Source of the DNA: Psychromonas sp. MME1
Lineage (GTDB): Bacteria > Pseudomonadota > Gammaproteobacteria > Enterobacterales > Psychromonadaceae
NCBI RefSeq assembly: GCF_041080865.1
Contig: NZ_CP160906.1
Location: forward strand, 930,001 to 994,000
Length of the DNA: 64,000 nucleotides
Direction: 5' to 3'
Positions within the stretch are counted from its first letter, which is position 1, and every line of letters begins with the position of its first letter. A program made the position numbers and the translations under genes. Positions 8,941-19,480 of the stretch are shown in pieces. The notes beneath the pieces are model-generated. The model was not told the DNA's origin, ran no database searches, and saw nothing but the letters and a program-made list of their open reading frames with translations.

Positions 8941-10371
8941 CTACACTCTAACAATTTTACAGGTGTTTGTAGAGCCTGCGTTGTTATCATCTCCGTGAGT
9001 AATCAGTATCAGATCACCATCTTTTAGACAATCTTTATCTTTTAATGTTTGGATTGCCTTAGCAATATATTCAACACTGTTAGTTGTTGTAGATGGGAAT
9101 TTAACGGGGGTCACACCACGATATAATGCACAGTAGTTTAATGTTTGCGCATTACCTGAAAGTGCATAGATAGGTAGGCCCGAGCTTAAACGTGACATTA
9201 ATAATGGTGTTGAACCTGATTCGGTTAATGCAACAATCGCTTTAACCCCAACGGTGTGGTTAGCGGCAAACATAGTTGTCATTGCAAGAGCTTCACCAGG
9301 ATCCTCAAATGTGTAGTTCATACGGTTATTGGAAACATTAATGCTTGGGTGTTTTTCTGCGCCAATACAAACGTCGCTCATTGCTTTTACAGTTTCAACT
9401 GGATAATCACCCGCCGCTGTTTCGCCTGAAAGCATTACGGCATCCGTACCATCAAGTACCGCATTTGCAACGTCCATCACTTCCGCGCGGGTTGGCATCG
9501 GCGCGCTGATCATTGATTCCATCATTTGCGTCGCGGTAATCACTACGCGATTTAAACGGCGTGTTGTGCGGATCATATTTTTTTGTACGCCCACCAAACG
9601 TGCGTCGCCAATCTCAACACCTAAATCGCCTCGAGCAACCATCACCACATCAGATGCAAGAACAATATCTTCTAAAGCTTCTTGTGTTTCAACGGCTTCA
9701 GCTCGTTCTACTTTTGCTACAATTTTGGCATGACAACCAGCTTCTTGTGCTAATTTTCGAGCATAGTGGATATCAGCACCATTGCGAGGAAAAGATACCG
9801 CTAGGTAATCACAGCCAATTTGAGCTGCGGTTAATATATCTTTTTTATCTTTTTCAGTAAGTGCGGGAGCTGATAAACCCCCACCTTTTTTATTAATACC
9901 TTTATTATTTGAAAGTGGACCACCGATTGTGACTACGGTGTCAACGCGGTTGCCCGTTACTTTTTCTACTTGTAATTGCACGCGGCCATCATCAAGTAAT
10001 AATATATCACCTGATTCTACTTCTTGCGGTAATGTTTTATAATCTAGTCCTACGGCCTGTTGATTGCCTTGACCCTTTTCAATATCGCTATCTAGCGCAA
10101 ATTTATCACCAACTGCAAGATGAATTTTTTTATCTATGAATGTTGATACGCGTATTTTAGGGCCCTGTAGATCGCCCATAATTGCCACTTCTTTACCTAA
10201 ACGGGCAGCTATTTCGCGAACTTCATTTGCTCGTCTAACATGGTCTATCGCTTCTCCATGAGAGAAATTCATACGAACCATGTTGGCGCCTGCAGCAATG
10301 ATTTTTTCTAAATTATTATCTCTATCGGTAGCAGGTCCAAGGGTTGTTACTATTTTTGTACGTCTGATCAT
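8941..10371 (-). CDS. pykA: Pyruvate kinase, PykA type
   Basis: Converts phosphoenolpyruvate and ADP to pyruvate and ATP at the end of glycolysis. The sequence follows E. coli PykA closely: [20 protein letters not shown] at the start, [19 protein letters not shown], the catalytic-lysine region [25 protein letters not shown] and [11 protein letters not shown]. It ends [11 protein letters not shown]. Two adjacent ATGs exist. The inner one (10371) is 6 bases from GGAG and is preferred over 10374 (3 bases). The gene lies 72 bases downstream of hexR on the same strand, the usual gammaproteobacterial order, and may be under HexR control. Confidence 0.95.
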   Translation of the reverse strand: MIRRTKIVTTLGPATDRDNNLEKIIAAGANMVRMNFSHGEAIDHVRRANEVREIAARLGKEVAIMGDLQGPKIRVSTFIDKKIHLAVGDKFALDSDIEKGQGNQQAVGLDYKTLPQEVESGDILLLDDGRVQLQVEKVTGNRVDTVVTIGGPLSNNKGINKKGGGLSAPALTEKDKKDILTAAQIGCDYLAVSFPRNGADIHYARKLAQEAGCHAKIVAKVERAEAVETQEALEDIVLASDVVMVARGDLGVEIGDARLVGVQKNMIRTTRRLNRVVITATQMMESMISAPMPTRAEVMDVANAVLDGTDAVMLSGETAAGDYPVETVKAMSDVCIGAEKHPSINVSNNRMNYTFEDPGEALAMTTMFAANHTVGVKAIVALTESGSTPLLMSRLSSGLPIYALSGNAQTLNYCALYRGVTPVKFPSTTTNSVEYIAKAIQTLKDKDCLKDGDLILITHGDDNNAGSTNTCKIVRV

Positions 10372-10443
10372 CATCTACTCCTTGTATAGGGGAAACATCT
10401 TGTAACAAATATGAAGTGTATTTACAAATGTTACTGATTTATT

Positions 10444-11287
10444 TTACATATCAAATTTTGAGTCGCGAATACCTTCTTTTACTTTTTTTAAATTATCTCT
10501 AAATTTGGAGCCGCGTCGAAGTGTAAATCCAGTCGTTAAAACATCAATTAGGACTAATTGAGCAATTCGTGAGGCCATTGGCATATAGATATCGGTATCT
10601 TCAGGGACATTAGTCGATAAGACTAAATTACTCTGAAGAGCAAGTGGCGAGTTAGATGCTGTTAAAGCAATAACAAAGGCATCATTTTTACGTGCTAATT
10701 GAGCTACTTCAACCAACGCTTTAGTGCGCCCTGTATGTGAAATTAAGACAAGGACATCACCATCGTTACTGTTGATGCTGCTCATCTTTTGCATGACAAC
10801 GTCATCAAAACATAAAACAGGAATATTAAATCGAAAAAATTTATTCAGCGCATCTTTAGCAACAGATGCAGAAGCACCTAGGCCAAAGAAAGAGATTTTA
10901 TTTGCCTGTGTCAAAACATCAACAGCACGGTTAATAAGTGATATATCTAAGGAGTCTTTGACATTTTCTAAACAGGCTATTGTTGACTCAAATATTTTTG
11001 CTGTATAAGCACTTGGGCCATCACTTTCATTAACATTACGATTAACATAGGGAGTACCAAGCGCAAGGCTTTGTGCTAGGTGTAGTTTAAAATCAGGAAA
11101 TCCCTTAGTATTAAGCCAGGCGACAAAACCGGTTTACAGTTGGCTCACTGACTGATGCCATTTTTGCTAATGTAGCTATACTAGAATGAATTGCTATCTG
11201 TGGTGATGTTATTACCACTTCGGCTACTTTCCGTTCTGATTTGCTAAAAGTATCTAGATTTTTTTGAATTAACTCTAAAGTATTCAT
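10444..11287 (-). pseudogene. hexR: hexR, RpiR-family regulator of central carbon metabolism, frameshifted
   Basis: HexR is a repressor/activator that senses KDPG and controls glycolytic and Entner-Doudoroff genes. From ATG at 11285-11287 the frame reads [20 protein letters not shown] and the HTH region [10 protein letters not shown], then hits TAA. After a one-base frame change near 11115-11122 the protein continues [20 protein letters not shown], the SIS domain (SFFGLGASASVAKDALNKFF, SHTGRTKALVEVAQL) and ends RRGSKFRDNLKKVKEGIRDS. Both halves match HexR without a gap, apart from what looks like one extra base. If real, the lesion removes the sugar-phosphate domain from the DNA-binding domain. 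A sequencing error would also explain it. Confidence 0.85.
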
Positions 11288-11440
11288 GCCTGACCGCTGT
11301 AATATATTATTTATAAGTTAAACTAGGCACTTACAAAATAGCTCGTGATAGTTTATGTTTTTTAATCCTTTTATGTCGTAGGATCTAAAATAGATTAAAT
11401 GCTTGTAATGTCACTTTATTATAAGTAAGCCATTATTCGC

Positions 11441-11455
11441 TGTCATTTTATTACA
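11441..11455. promoter_or_regulatory. Candidate HexR operator between hexR and glk
   Basis: TGTCATTTTATTACA is a near-palindrome that differs little from the TGTAAT-N3-ATTACA form I recall for HexR sites. It lies 112 bases before the glk start and 154 bases before hexR. A weaker look-alike (TGTTTTATTACG) occurs near 11488. This is inference from pattern and context. Confidence 0.4.
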
Positions 11456-11566
11456 ACATAAAGCTGTTTTAGATCAACCTTTTCGTTGTTTTATTACGAT
11501 ATTGTGAGTGAGATTTGTCGAATTTATACTTTTATTTTTTATTTTTAATTATTTATGGAGAAAAAT

Positions 11567-12522
11567 ATGTTGTCTGTAGTTGCTGATGTTGGCGGTACTA
11601 ATATTCGCCTTGCTGTTTGTGATATAGAAACCGGTGAATTGAGTAAATTAAGAGAGTTTGCTTGTGCGGAATTTGTAACGCTTGATGCAGCATTAGTGCA
11701 ATATTTTGCAACATTACAGGGCGAAGTGAAGCATCTTTGTATTGGTATTGCTTGCCCTGTTGATAATGATCAGATTGTGATGACTAATTTAAGTTGGGCT
11801 TTTTCTAAGCAGGCATTAAAAGAAAAACTTAATTTAACATCTTTATATCTTATTAATGATTACACTGCAATTTCATTAGCAGTCCCTTTCCTCAATGACC
11901 AACAAAAAATAAAAGTTGGGGGAGGAGAACCCGTTGAAAATGGCGTCACCGCAGTATTTGGACCTGAACGGGTATAGGCGTTTCACACATTATTAAACCA
12001 GCTGATAAATGGATCAGTTTGGATGGTGAAGGTGGTCATGTTAGTTTTGCGCCAAATACACGTGAACAGGCTGATATTTTGCTTTTATTACAGGAACAAT
12101 TCGGGCATGTTTCGGCAGAACGAATTTTGGCTGGGCAAGGTTTAGTTAATTTATATCATAGCCTATGCCGTTTAGAAGGTAAGCAACCGGTGTTTCATGA
12201 GCCAAAAGAAGTGACTGGTGCTGCTCTTGCAAATGAATGCCCGTTGGCTTTGCGTAGCTTGAATATTTTCTGTGAAGTGATGGGAGGTTTTGCGGGTAAC
12301 CTTGCCTTAAACCTTTCTTGTATTGGTGGTGTTTATATTGCGGGCGGAATTGTTCCTCGATTTGTTGATTTCTTTCAAGCAAGTGATTTTAGAAAATATT
12401 TTGAAGATAAGGGGCGTTTTAAAAGCTATCTAGCATCGATCCCAACCTATTTGATTATTCATGATAATCCAGGATTGCTAGGGGCGAGTGTTTATCTTCG
12501 CCAAGAACTTAATATTATATAA
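11567..12522 (+). pseudogene. glk: Glucokinase (Glk family), frameshifted
   Basis: Glk phosphorylates free glucose with ATP. The start is ATG at 11567, with GGAG 6 bases upstream. The ATG at 11555 overlaps that Shine-Dalgarno. The first part has the phosphate-binding ADVGGTNIRLAV, then YLINDYTAIS and VTAVFGP, where the frame breaks near 11965. One missing G (CCTGAACGGG where CCTGGAACGGG is expected) would restore GPGTGIGVSHI. The second part continues DGEGGHVSFAPNT, ERILAGQGLVNLY and GGVYIAGGIVPR to the end. All domains of bacterial Glk are present around a single one-base deletion, so it is either a very recent pseudogene or a sequencing error. Confidence 0.85.
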
Positions 12523-12596
12523 AATGATATTAGTAGTTGATTTTAGGAGGAGAGTTAACTATCATGCGCCCCGCTTCAATGAAATATCGAAGTATT

Positions 12597-12686
12597 GGTG
12601 AGCTGGCTGAGTGGCTGAAGGCGCACGCCTGGAAAGTGTGTTTAGGTTAACCCCTAACGAGAGTTCGAATCTCTCGCTCACCGCCA
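12597..12686 (+). tRNA. tRNA-Ser (GGA)
   Basis: A 90-nt type II tRNA. The acceptor stem pairs GGTGAGC with GCTCACC, followed by discriminator G and an encoded CCA. The anticodon loop CTGGAAA has anticodon GGA at 12631-12633, closed by a 5-bp stem. A long variable arm (TTTAGGTTAACCCCTAA) identifies the serine class, and the T loop is TTCGAAT. It reads UCC and UCU codons. Confidence 0.95.
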
Positions 12687-12713
12687 TATTTAGTGCCTCC
12701 TAGGTACGACTAG

Positions 12714-12752
12714 AACCCGAACAGTTTATGAATATAAGCGTTCGGGTTTTTT
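12714..12752 (+). terminator. Terminator after tRNA-Ser
   Basis: AACCCGAAC and GTTCGGGTT form a 9-bp stem followed by a T run, 28 bases beyond the CCA end of the tRNA. Confidence 0.85.
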
Positions 12753-12777
12753 ATGTTTATCGTATATGATGCTATTT

Positions 12778-12940
12778 ACAGTTATCCGCATAAGTATCTG
12801 ATCTATTATGGTGGTTAAAATAATAGATGACCATGTTGCATTTAATCGCAATCATCTGTAATTATTCAATCATGCTTTTTGCTTTCCCTCATTTGTTCTC
12901 CACAAGCTATGAACAAAATATTATGCAAAATGCTAGTATT
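12778..12940 (+). repeat. MITE-like repeat, copy A (diverged)
   Basis: This stretch aligns over about 160 bases with two other copies in the window (29502-29660 and 30627-30782, the latter on the other strand). Shared landmarks are an outer GCATAA end, GGTTAAAATAATAGAT, AATCG, ATTCAATCATGC, CCACA-AAGCTATGA and a closing ATATTATGC. Its ends are the least well preserved of the three. No protein is encoded. Confidence 0.65.
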
Positions 12941-13329
12941 GCAGCAAATTATACCAATTGGATTTGGTTTTGATGTAAATTACATGGCAATATGTTTTTG
13001 TTGTTATTTGTTTTTTATTTATTTTTAATCAACATGATAGGCCATACTTCAACCCACTTATTGGGCCAAATCTTATATCTCTTAGTTTTAAATGTATTTA
13101 CATATTTCACATCACAAATTTGCAATTAAATCTATCTACGCCCTAGGGGGGGAGGGGGATTTACTCCCCCTACTACCATAGTATGTTTCTATTAATGATA
13201 TGATCGGAAATAATCATAAGAGTTAATCAAAATTTAGTTCAATATAGATTTGTCTATTTTTAATTAAGATTACATTATTTCATAACAAATTTCGTAAATT
13301 GTCTATGTACACTACAGGGAACACGCTGC
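12941..13329. other. Non-coding stretch with a G-rich hairpin upstream of the HBM chemoreceptor
   Basis: No open frame of useful length is seen. The only distinct structure is at about 13141-13178, where runs of seven and five G are followed by GATTTACTCCCCC, giving a strong GC stem in otherwise AT-rich DNA. An AGGGAA ribosome-binding site for the next gene lies near 13315. Confidence 0.5.
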
Positions 13330-15186
13330 ATGTTGATAAAAAATAAATTAATAGCAAACGCTGCCGTAACAATAGTAAGTATGGTCGCTATGTTACTCCT
13401 CATTAACTTCTCCTCTTCATCTTTACAACAAGATATAAAATTGGTGCAGAATATTGGCAAAATTGAAGCTGGAATACTGCAATTGCGCTCCTATGAAAAA
13501 GACTTCTTAGCGCGTAAAGAGAATGGTTACATAACCTCATTTAATGATGAAGTTGCGCAGCTACAAAGCAGAATTAAAGTGTTAGAAACAGATTTAGGTT
13601 TGATTAATGTCCCTGTTGATGAAGCGCTGCAATTAGCCGTCGTACTCAATGAGTATCAACAATATTTTTCTGAACTTGTGGCAACCCAAAGTGCGATTGG
13701 ATTTGATTTAAAGAGTGGTTTGAATGGGCAGTTAGCGGATGCTGTGAGCGCTACTGAGCAAGCTATTGGTGATTCAATGTCGTTCTTAAATTTAATGCTT
13801 AAGATAAGAAGCAGTGAACAGAACTATATACGTCAACTTGATGACAGATTTATTACGGTATTCCAGGATGATTATGAAATATTACATGCAGATGTTAAAA
13901 AAAGTTATTTAATCAGTACACAGAAAAAAGCGATTTTAGAGGGACTAGAAAATTATCAAAGTTCATTCCTAGCGTTAATAAAAGAGCAGAAAAAATTAGG
14001 TTATAACGCAACCGATGGCTTACAAAAATCAATGAATGAAAGTGCGTTAAAAGTAACGGAAATACAAAATAACTTAATTGCTAAAGTGAATGTGGCCGTG
14101 GACACGTACGTTGATGAAATTAAGCAGGTGACGAATATTTTATTTGCCGTTGCATTGTTTGTTTCAATTGCGATTGCTTGGGTTATTGCGCGTAGTATTA
14201 TGAATGGCATTTCCTATATTAAAAACTCGATTATTAAAATATCAGAAACGAATGATTTAACAATTTCGCTTGCAACGGATAATAAAGATGAGCTGGCGGA
14301 TATGGGCAAAGCATTTAATAGCATGATTGCTAACTTCCAACGTCTTATTGTGTCGGTGAATAATTCTGTTGGCAGTCTCAATAATGCGACAGCGACACTA
14401 ACTGATAATATTCACAAATCGAATTTAGGTGTGGCGTCACAGATGCAAGAGACGGATATGGTGGCTACTGCTGTTACCGAAATGGTTGCAACTATTGAAG
14501 AGATTGCCAACAATACAACAGATGCCGCAGATAAAGCACAACAGTCCAATGATAATGCTGCACAGGGGCTGCAAGGTGTCGATGCAACTATCACGCAAAT
14601 CAACTTGTTATCTGATAAATTAATTGAATCCGAAGGTGTGGTGAATTATTTAGCCAAAGATAGCGAAACAATTGGCAGTGTACTTGATGTGATCCGAGGT
14701 ATTGCAGAACAAACTAATCTATTAGCATTAAATGCGGCGATAGAGGCGGCTCGTGCTGGCGAACAAGGTCGTGGTTTTGCGGTTGTTGCCGATGAGGTTC
14801 GTACGCTTGCTAGTCGCACACAATCATCGACGAAAGAAATTGAAAATATCATTGTATCTTTACAGAATAGAACTAAACAGATTGTTGCTTTAATGGTTGA
14901 TTGTCGTCACGAAGGGCAAGAGAGTGCTGATAAGGCCTCACAAGCAGGGCGATTACTTGAAAAAATCAATCACGATATGGTTGCGATTATGGATATGAAT
15001 ACTACGATTGCAACGGCTATCGAAGAGCAGAGCATGGTTGCTGCTGAAGTTAATCGTCATGTGGTATCGATAAGAGATGTGGCAGAAACATCCAGTGAGT
15101 CGGCACAACAAAATGAATTAATGGGTGATGAATTAGCGGAACAAGCAAATCTATTAAGTAATGAGATAAAACGTTTCATTATTTAA
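13330..15186 (+). CDS. Methyl-accepting chemotaxis protein with HBM-type sensor
   Basis: A 618-residue transmembrane chemoreceptor. The first membrane helix covers about residues 8-27. The periplasmic part (about 30-265) is all-helical and contains [12 protein letters not shown] and a second related block ([11 protein letters not shown]), typical of the helical bimodular (HBM) ligand domain known for some organic acids. A second membrane helix near 270-290 is followed by HAMP and the signalling domain with the conserved hairpin [20 protein letters not shown] near residue 459. No C-terminal pentapeptide tether is seen. The ligand cannot be predicted safely. It stands alone and is followed by a terminator. 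Confidence 0.9.
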   Translation: MLIKNKLIANAAVTIVSMVAMLLLINFSSSSLQQDIKLVQNIGKIEAGILQLRSYEKDFLARKENGYITSFNDEVAQLQSRIKVLETDLGLINVPVDEALQLAVVLNEYQQYFSELVATQSAIGFDLKSGLNGQLADAVSATEQAIGDSMSFLNLMLKIRSSEQNYIRQLDDRFITVFQDDYEILHADVKKSYLISTQKKAILEGLENYQSSFLALIKEQKKLGYNATDGLQKSMNESALKVTEIQNNLIAKVNVAVDTYVDEIKQVTNILFAVALFVSIAIAWVIARSIMNGISYIKNSIIKISETNDLTISLATDNKDELADMGKAFNSMIANFQRLIVSVNNSVGSLNNATATLTDNIHKSNLGVASQMQETDMVATAVTEMVATIEEIANNTTDAADKAQQSNDNAAQGLQGVDATITQINLLSDKLIESEGVVNYLAKDSETIGSVLDVIRGIAEQTNLLALNAAIEAARAGEQGRGFAVVADEVRTLASRTQSSTKEIENIIVSLQNRTKQIVALMVDCRHEGQESADKASQAGRLLEKINHDMVAIMDMNTTIATAIEEQSMVAAEVNRHVVSIRDVAETSSESAQQNELMGDELAEQANLLSNEIKRFII

Positions 15187-15213
15187 TATGACCTATTAGT
15201 TCAGATTGCATTT

Positions 15214-15251
15214 AAACACCTTCCATGATCATATTATGGGAGGTGTTTTTT
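15214..15251 (+). terminator. Terminator after the HBM chemoreceptor
   Basis: AAACACCTTCCA pairs imperfectly with TGGGAGGTGTTT around a loop and is followed by a T run, 28 bases after the stop. Confidence 0.85.
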
Positions 15252-15375
15252 TATCATTACATTTCTAGTGTCTTTTTCCCCATTTGTAATTATCCATGTT
15301 GGTCAAAATCATTGATTGTATAGTGGCCTTAAAGTCACTAAAATCATATTCAATTTATTAATAGAAGGCGAGACG

Positions 15376-15975
15376 ATGATACCTGAACTCTATTTTATTT
15401 ATGACTCACACTGTCCTTGGAGTTATGCAGCAACGGCACAAGTGAATGAACTTGCTAATGCTTACCCTGAAATGAAGTTACATATCTGGCATTGTGCACA
15501 TTTTGATGGCAGCGATAGTGCTGGCTTCAAACAGGTTGATGCGGTAGCTCAACAGAGTTGCGTTAAATTTGCTAAAGATTACATGCGTTTTTCCGATAGC
15601 CCAAAGAGTTCTATTCTAGCAGCGAACTTAATGACTTGGCTGCAAAGTAAACAACCTGAGAGAGCGTTACCAGTGTTAAACGCACTACAAAATGCGCATT
15701 TTATTGAAGGTAATCCTTTAACATGTAAGCATGATTTCAATGAGATTATTAATGCATTTAAACTGTCGCCTCCGAATAAAGTGTTTAAAGAAGAGTTAAG
15801 TAAAGAAGCGGAATATACGTTATCTGATATTAACGAATTACAAGAGTTTATGGGAACAAATTCATTTCCAGCCCTGTTATTAACGATCGCAGATAAAGCG
15901 GTTTTATTAAATCACGCGCTTTATCTCAAGAAACCAGTTGGCATTGTAAAGGCCGTGAAGAAAGAACTGCTTTAA
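15376..15975 (+). CDS. DsbA-like thioredoxin-fold protein
   Basis: A 199-residue cytoplasmic protein (no signal peptide) of the DsbA/FrnE type. The start at 15376 has AAGGCGAG just upstream and yields MIPELYFIYDSHCPWSYAA. The active-site motif is CPWS, so the second cysteine of CxxC is replaced by serine, as in monothiol members. A helical insert follows, and the C-terminal part FMGTNSFPALLL carries the cis-Pro region. It is probably a thiol oxidoreductase or isomerase of unknown substrate. Confidence 0.7.
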   Translation: MIPELYFIYDSHCPWSYAATAQVNELANAYPEMKLHIWHCAHFDGSDSAGFKQVDAVAQQSCVKFAKDYMRFSDSPKSSILAANLMTWLQSKQPERALPVLNALQNAHFIEGNPLTCKHDFNEIINAFKLSPPNKVFKEELSKEAEYTLSDINELQEFMGTNSFPALLLTIADKAVLLNHALYLKKPVGIVKAVKKELL

Positions 15976-15979
15976 TGCT

Positions 15980-16010
15980 AAATCGTTGTCTGCTGGCAAC
16001 GATTTAATTT
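15980..16010 (+). terminator. Terminator after the DsbA-like gene
   Basis: AAATCGTTG and CAACGATTT form a 9-bp stem with an 8-base loop and a short T-rich tail, 4 bases after the stop codon. Confidence 0.75.
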
Positions 16011-16043
16011 AAGCGTAATTATTTTTCCTTATAGCTTCGCCAT

Positions 16044-17773
16044 ATGTATATACTTCGCCCTTATCAGCAAGACAGCGTTAATGCGACTATCGCATACTTC
16101 CGAAAAAATAGTGATCCCGCAGTATTAGCATTATCAACGGGGGCTGGTAAAAGCTTAATCATTGCGGAATTAGCTCGGCTTGCTAGAGGGCGTGTTTTGG
16201 TCCTTGCACATGTTAAGGAGCTGGTTGAGCAAAATCATGCTAAATATGAAAGTTATGATTTACAAGCCTCAATATTTTCCGCAGGCTTAGGGCGCAAAGA
16301 GAATGATCGTCAAGTTGTATTCGCGTCAGTACAGTCTATTGCCAATGGATTAGGCCGTTTTGATGACGCATTTTCATTATTGATTATTGATGAATGCCAT
16401 CGTGTGCCTGAGGATGAAAATAGCGCCTATCAAAAAGTTATTCAACACTTACAGTCAATCAACCCCAACTTAAAAATATTAGGTCTTACCGCCACCCCTT
16501 ATCGTTTGGGGATGGGGTGGATTTATCAATACCATACACGCGGGCAAGTGCGGAGTCATGAAAAACGATTTTTTCGTGACTGTATTTTTGACTTACCTAT
16601 CCGTTTTTTACTGGAAGAAAAATACTTAACAACACCGAAAATAATGGATATGGCGGTGATCGGCTATGATTTTTCACAGGTTAAAATCTCCTCAGCAGGG
16701 TATTTTAATGTTGCACAACTCGATTCCGTAGTAAAAAAATCACAACGTGTAACCCCGCAAATTATCAAGCAGGTGGTTAGTACCAGTAAGGATAGAAGGG
16801 GGGTGATGATTTTTGCTTCTACGGTGAATCATGCCAAGGAGATCATGACCTACTTGGTTGATGAAAATGCGGCACTGGTAATTGGTGATACCCCTGTCGA
16901 GGAACAGATCGTATTATTACTGAATTTAAAGCTGAGAATATTAAGTTTTTAGTAAATGTATCGGTATTAACCACCGGTTTTGATGCGCCACATGTTGATT
17001 TAATAGCCATCCTACGACCCACCGAATCGATTAGTTTATATCAGCAGATTGTGGGGCGTGGTTTACGCCTTAGTGCGGGTAAAAAAGATTGTTTGGTGAT
17101 GGAGTTTGCTGGTAATTGTTATGATTTGTATCAACCGGAAGTGGGCAGTGCTCAACCAGATTGTGACAGTGAAATTGTGACTATACCTTGCCCTGTATGT
17201 TCGTTTAAGAATAACTTTTGGGGTAAAATGGATCCTGCAGGTTTCGTTATCGAGCATTATGGGCGCCAATGTCAAGGTTACAAAGAGCATGCCGATGGGC
17301 TGCGAGAAATATGCGGTTATCGTTTTCGCGCTAAATTTTGTGACCAGTGTGGGGCTGATAACGATATAGCTGCTCGACAATGTCAACAATGCAACCATGT
17401 ACTGGTGGATCCCGATAAAAAATTACGTGACGCATTAAAACTTAAAGACGCTCTAATAATGAATTGCATAGATTTAAAGCTGCAAGCGGGTAAGAATAAA
17501 TTTGCAAAAGCACAATTAAAAGTCACCTATATTGGCGATGATGGCGGGGAAATTAATGAGGTTTGGCCCCTGCATAGCAAAACGCAGAAGAGAGATTTTC
17601 TTAATCGCTTTATTCGCCCACATTTAATCGATAGGCATAGACCCTTCACAGAAAGCTGCCCCACTAAGGTGATAAAAAATGCACATCGTTTACGCGCACC
17701 AAAGGTTATTATTGCGCGTAAAAAAGGACGTTTTTGGGTAGTGCGGGACAAATTGTTTGAACTAAGTGAATAA
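16044..17773 (+). pseudogene. radD: RadD (YejH) DNA repair helicase-like ATPase, frameshifted
   Basis: RadD is a superfamily 2 ATPase involved in recombinational DNA repair. The first part matches E. coli RadD closely: LRPYQQDSV, Walker A LSTGAGKSLIIAELARLARG, Walker B LLIIDECHR, and LGLTATPYRLGMGWIYQ. The frame breaks near 16910-16922, where one missing base would give TEFKAENIKFLVNVSVLTTG, and the second frame carries motif V/VI (QQIVGRGLRL). The C-terminal zinc region has CPVC, CQGY, FCDQCGADNDIAARQCQQC and LVDPDKKL. Everything needed for a full RadD is present, so the single deletion is either recent or a sequencing error. Confidence 0.85.
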
Positions 17774-19189
17774 TTCACTATTAAGTAGTAGATGCACAAT
17801 AATGCTCGCGGCATAACCGATCGCAATGACGGGCATCCACTTTAGGTGTCCAAAAAAGGTATATTTTCCTCTCGTTGCCCCCATCAACGCAACACCAGCT
17901 GCTGAGCCTATGGACAGTAGACTTCCGCCAACGGCTGTTAGTGTTACTAATAACCAATTGCCCATAGACATGTCAGGTTGCATGGTTAATATGGCATACA
18001 TCACCGGAATATTGTCGACAATGGCGGACATACCACCAACCATTATATTGGCCCAAATTGGATTCCATTGTGTATAGATAACTCCTGATACTAAGTCTAA
18101 ATAACCTAATAAACTAAGTCCTCCGACACACATAACCACACCATAAAAGAACAGTAATGTATCCCATTCTGATGATGCAACGCGTTGAAAAACATCAAAG
18201 GGAACAACGGAACCAAGGCGTTTTAATGCAGCTTGATCATTGTTATTCAAAGCTCTTTTAGTTTTTTTTGCTAATGAACTAGGCAGGGTTTTACGCAGAA
18301 AATAACCAAAAAATTGTAAATAGGCGAGCCCCATCATCATCCCTATGACAGGAGGAAAATCGATAAATAGATGGAAACCTACTGCTGTAAAAATAGTGAG
18401 AATAAAAAGTAACACGATTCGCCGCGCACCGCGTTTTAATTCAACAAACTCACAAACAGTCAGTGGTTGGGTTTTTTCGACAAAGCGGGACATAATAAAT
18501 GCAGGTAATAGGTAATTTACGATAGAGGGAATCAATAGGTCTAAGAATTGACCAAATGAGACAATACCTGCTTGCCATACCATTAATGTAGTGATGTCAC
18601 CAAATGGGCTAAATGCACCGCCCGCATTAGCGGCAATAACAATATTGATACAGGCTAAATTAATAAATTTATTATTATCTCCCCCCACTTTCATGACTAC
18701 CGCACACATCAACAGCGCTGTCGTTAAGTTATCGGCTATTGGAGAGATAAAAAATGCTAAGATCCCAGTCAACCAGAACAAAGTGCGGTAGTTGAACCCC
18801 TTACAAACCATCCAAGCTTGTAATGAATCAAAGAGTCGTCTCTCTTCCATTGCACTTATGTAAGTCATTGCAACGAGTAAAAATAAGAGCAGTTTTGAGT
18901 ATTCTAATAAATTATGCTCTAAAGCCGCCTTTGCAATCTCAATTTGCCCCTGCTGATTAAGCAAGAAACCAATCATTAACCAAATAAGGCCAGCAGCTAA
19001 CAGGACGGGTTTTGATTTACGTAGTTGTAAATACTCTTCACTAATAACTAAAATGTAGGCGATGGCAAAAATAGTTAATGATGCATAACCGATGGTCGAT
19101 GTGGTTAAGTCCATGAGCGGTGGAGCAGATAAGGCGGGTATTGAGAAAAATAGAGTGAAAGCAAACAGGCAAATTTTACGTTTGGTCAT
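17762..19189 (-). CDS. nhaD: NhaD-type Na+/H+ antiporter
   Basis: A 475-residue inner-membrane protein. The chosen ATG (19187-19189, with GGAG upstream) gives an N-terminal signal-like helix (MTKRKICLFAFTLFFSIPALS). About a dozen hydrophobic segments follow. Conserved IT-superfamily motifs include SPIADNLTTALLM, NAGGAFSPFGDITTLMVWQ and, near the end, IVDNIPVMYAIL with GSAAGVALMGATRGKYTFF. NhaD exchanges cytoplasmic Na+ for H+ at alkaline pH in marine bacteria. The 3' end overlaps the last 12 bases of radD on the opposite strand. Confidence 0.9.
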   Translation of the reverse strand: MTKRKICLFAFTLFFSIPALSAPPLMDLTTSTIGYASLTIFAIAYILVISEEYLQLRKSKPVLLAAGLIWLMIGFLLNQQGQIEIAKAALEHNLLEYSKLLLFLLVAMTYISAMEERRLFDSLQAWMVCKGFNYRTLFWLTGILAFFISPIADNLTTALLMCAVVMKVGGDNNKFINLACINIVIAANAGGAFSPFGDITTLMVWQAGIVSFGQFLDLLIPSIVNYLLPAFIMSRFVEKTQPLTVCEFVELKRGARRIVLLFILTIFTAVGFHLFIDFPPVIGMMMGLAYLQFFGYFLRKTLPSSLAKKTKRALNNNDQAALKRLGSVVPFDVFQRVASSEWDTLLFFYGVVMCVGGLSLLGYLDLVSGVIYTQWNPIWANIMVGGMSAIVDNIPVMYAILTMQPDMSMGNWLLVTLTAVGGSLLSIGSAAGVALMGATRGKYTFFGHLKWMPVIAIGYAASIIVHLLLNSELFT

Positions 19190-19480
19190 AGAACATTTAT
19201 CTCCATACTTTAAACGGCAATTAAATAATCGCAATTCCCGTCGTTATAAGATCTATTTAGAAATAGACATTATTGAGTAACTAATAATAGGAATTGCTAT
19301 AATCCTAGTACAGGGACAATTAATTACTGTGAGCTGCTGGTTGTTTTGATGAAATAATGCCAACATGGATAAGTCGCTGATCTAACGTTAATAAACTCTA
19401 TCGCAATGGGATAAACTAAGCGTGACCATACAAGTTTACTTTGTGTGGCCACGGTTAAATCGTATAGGGTTTGAGTCGCG

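Noticed and set aside
12597-12752. A tRNA-associated integration site
   Set aside because: No integrase gene and no duplicate of the tRNA 3' end were found in the window.
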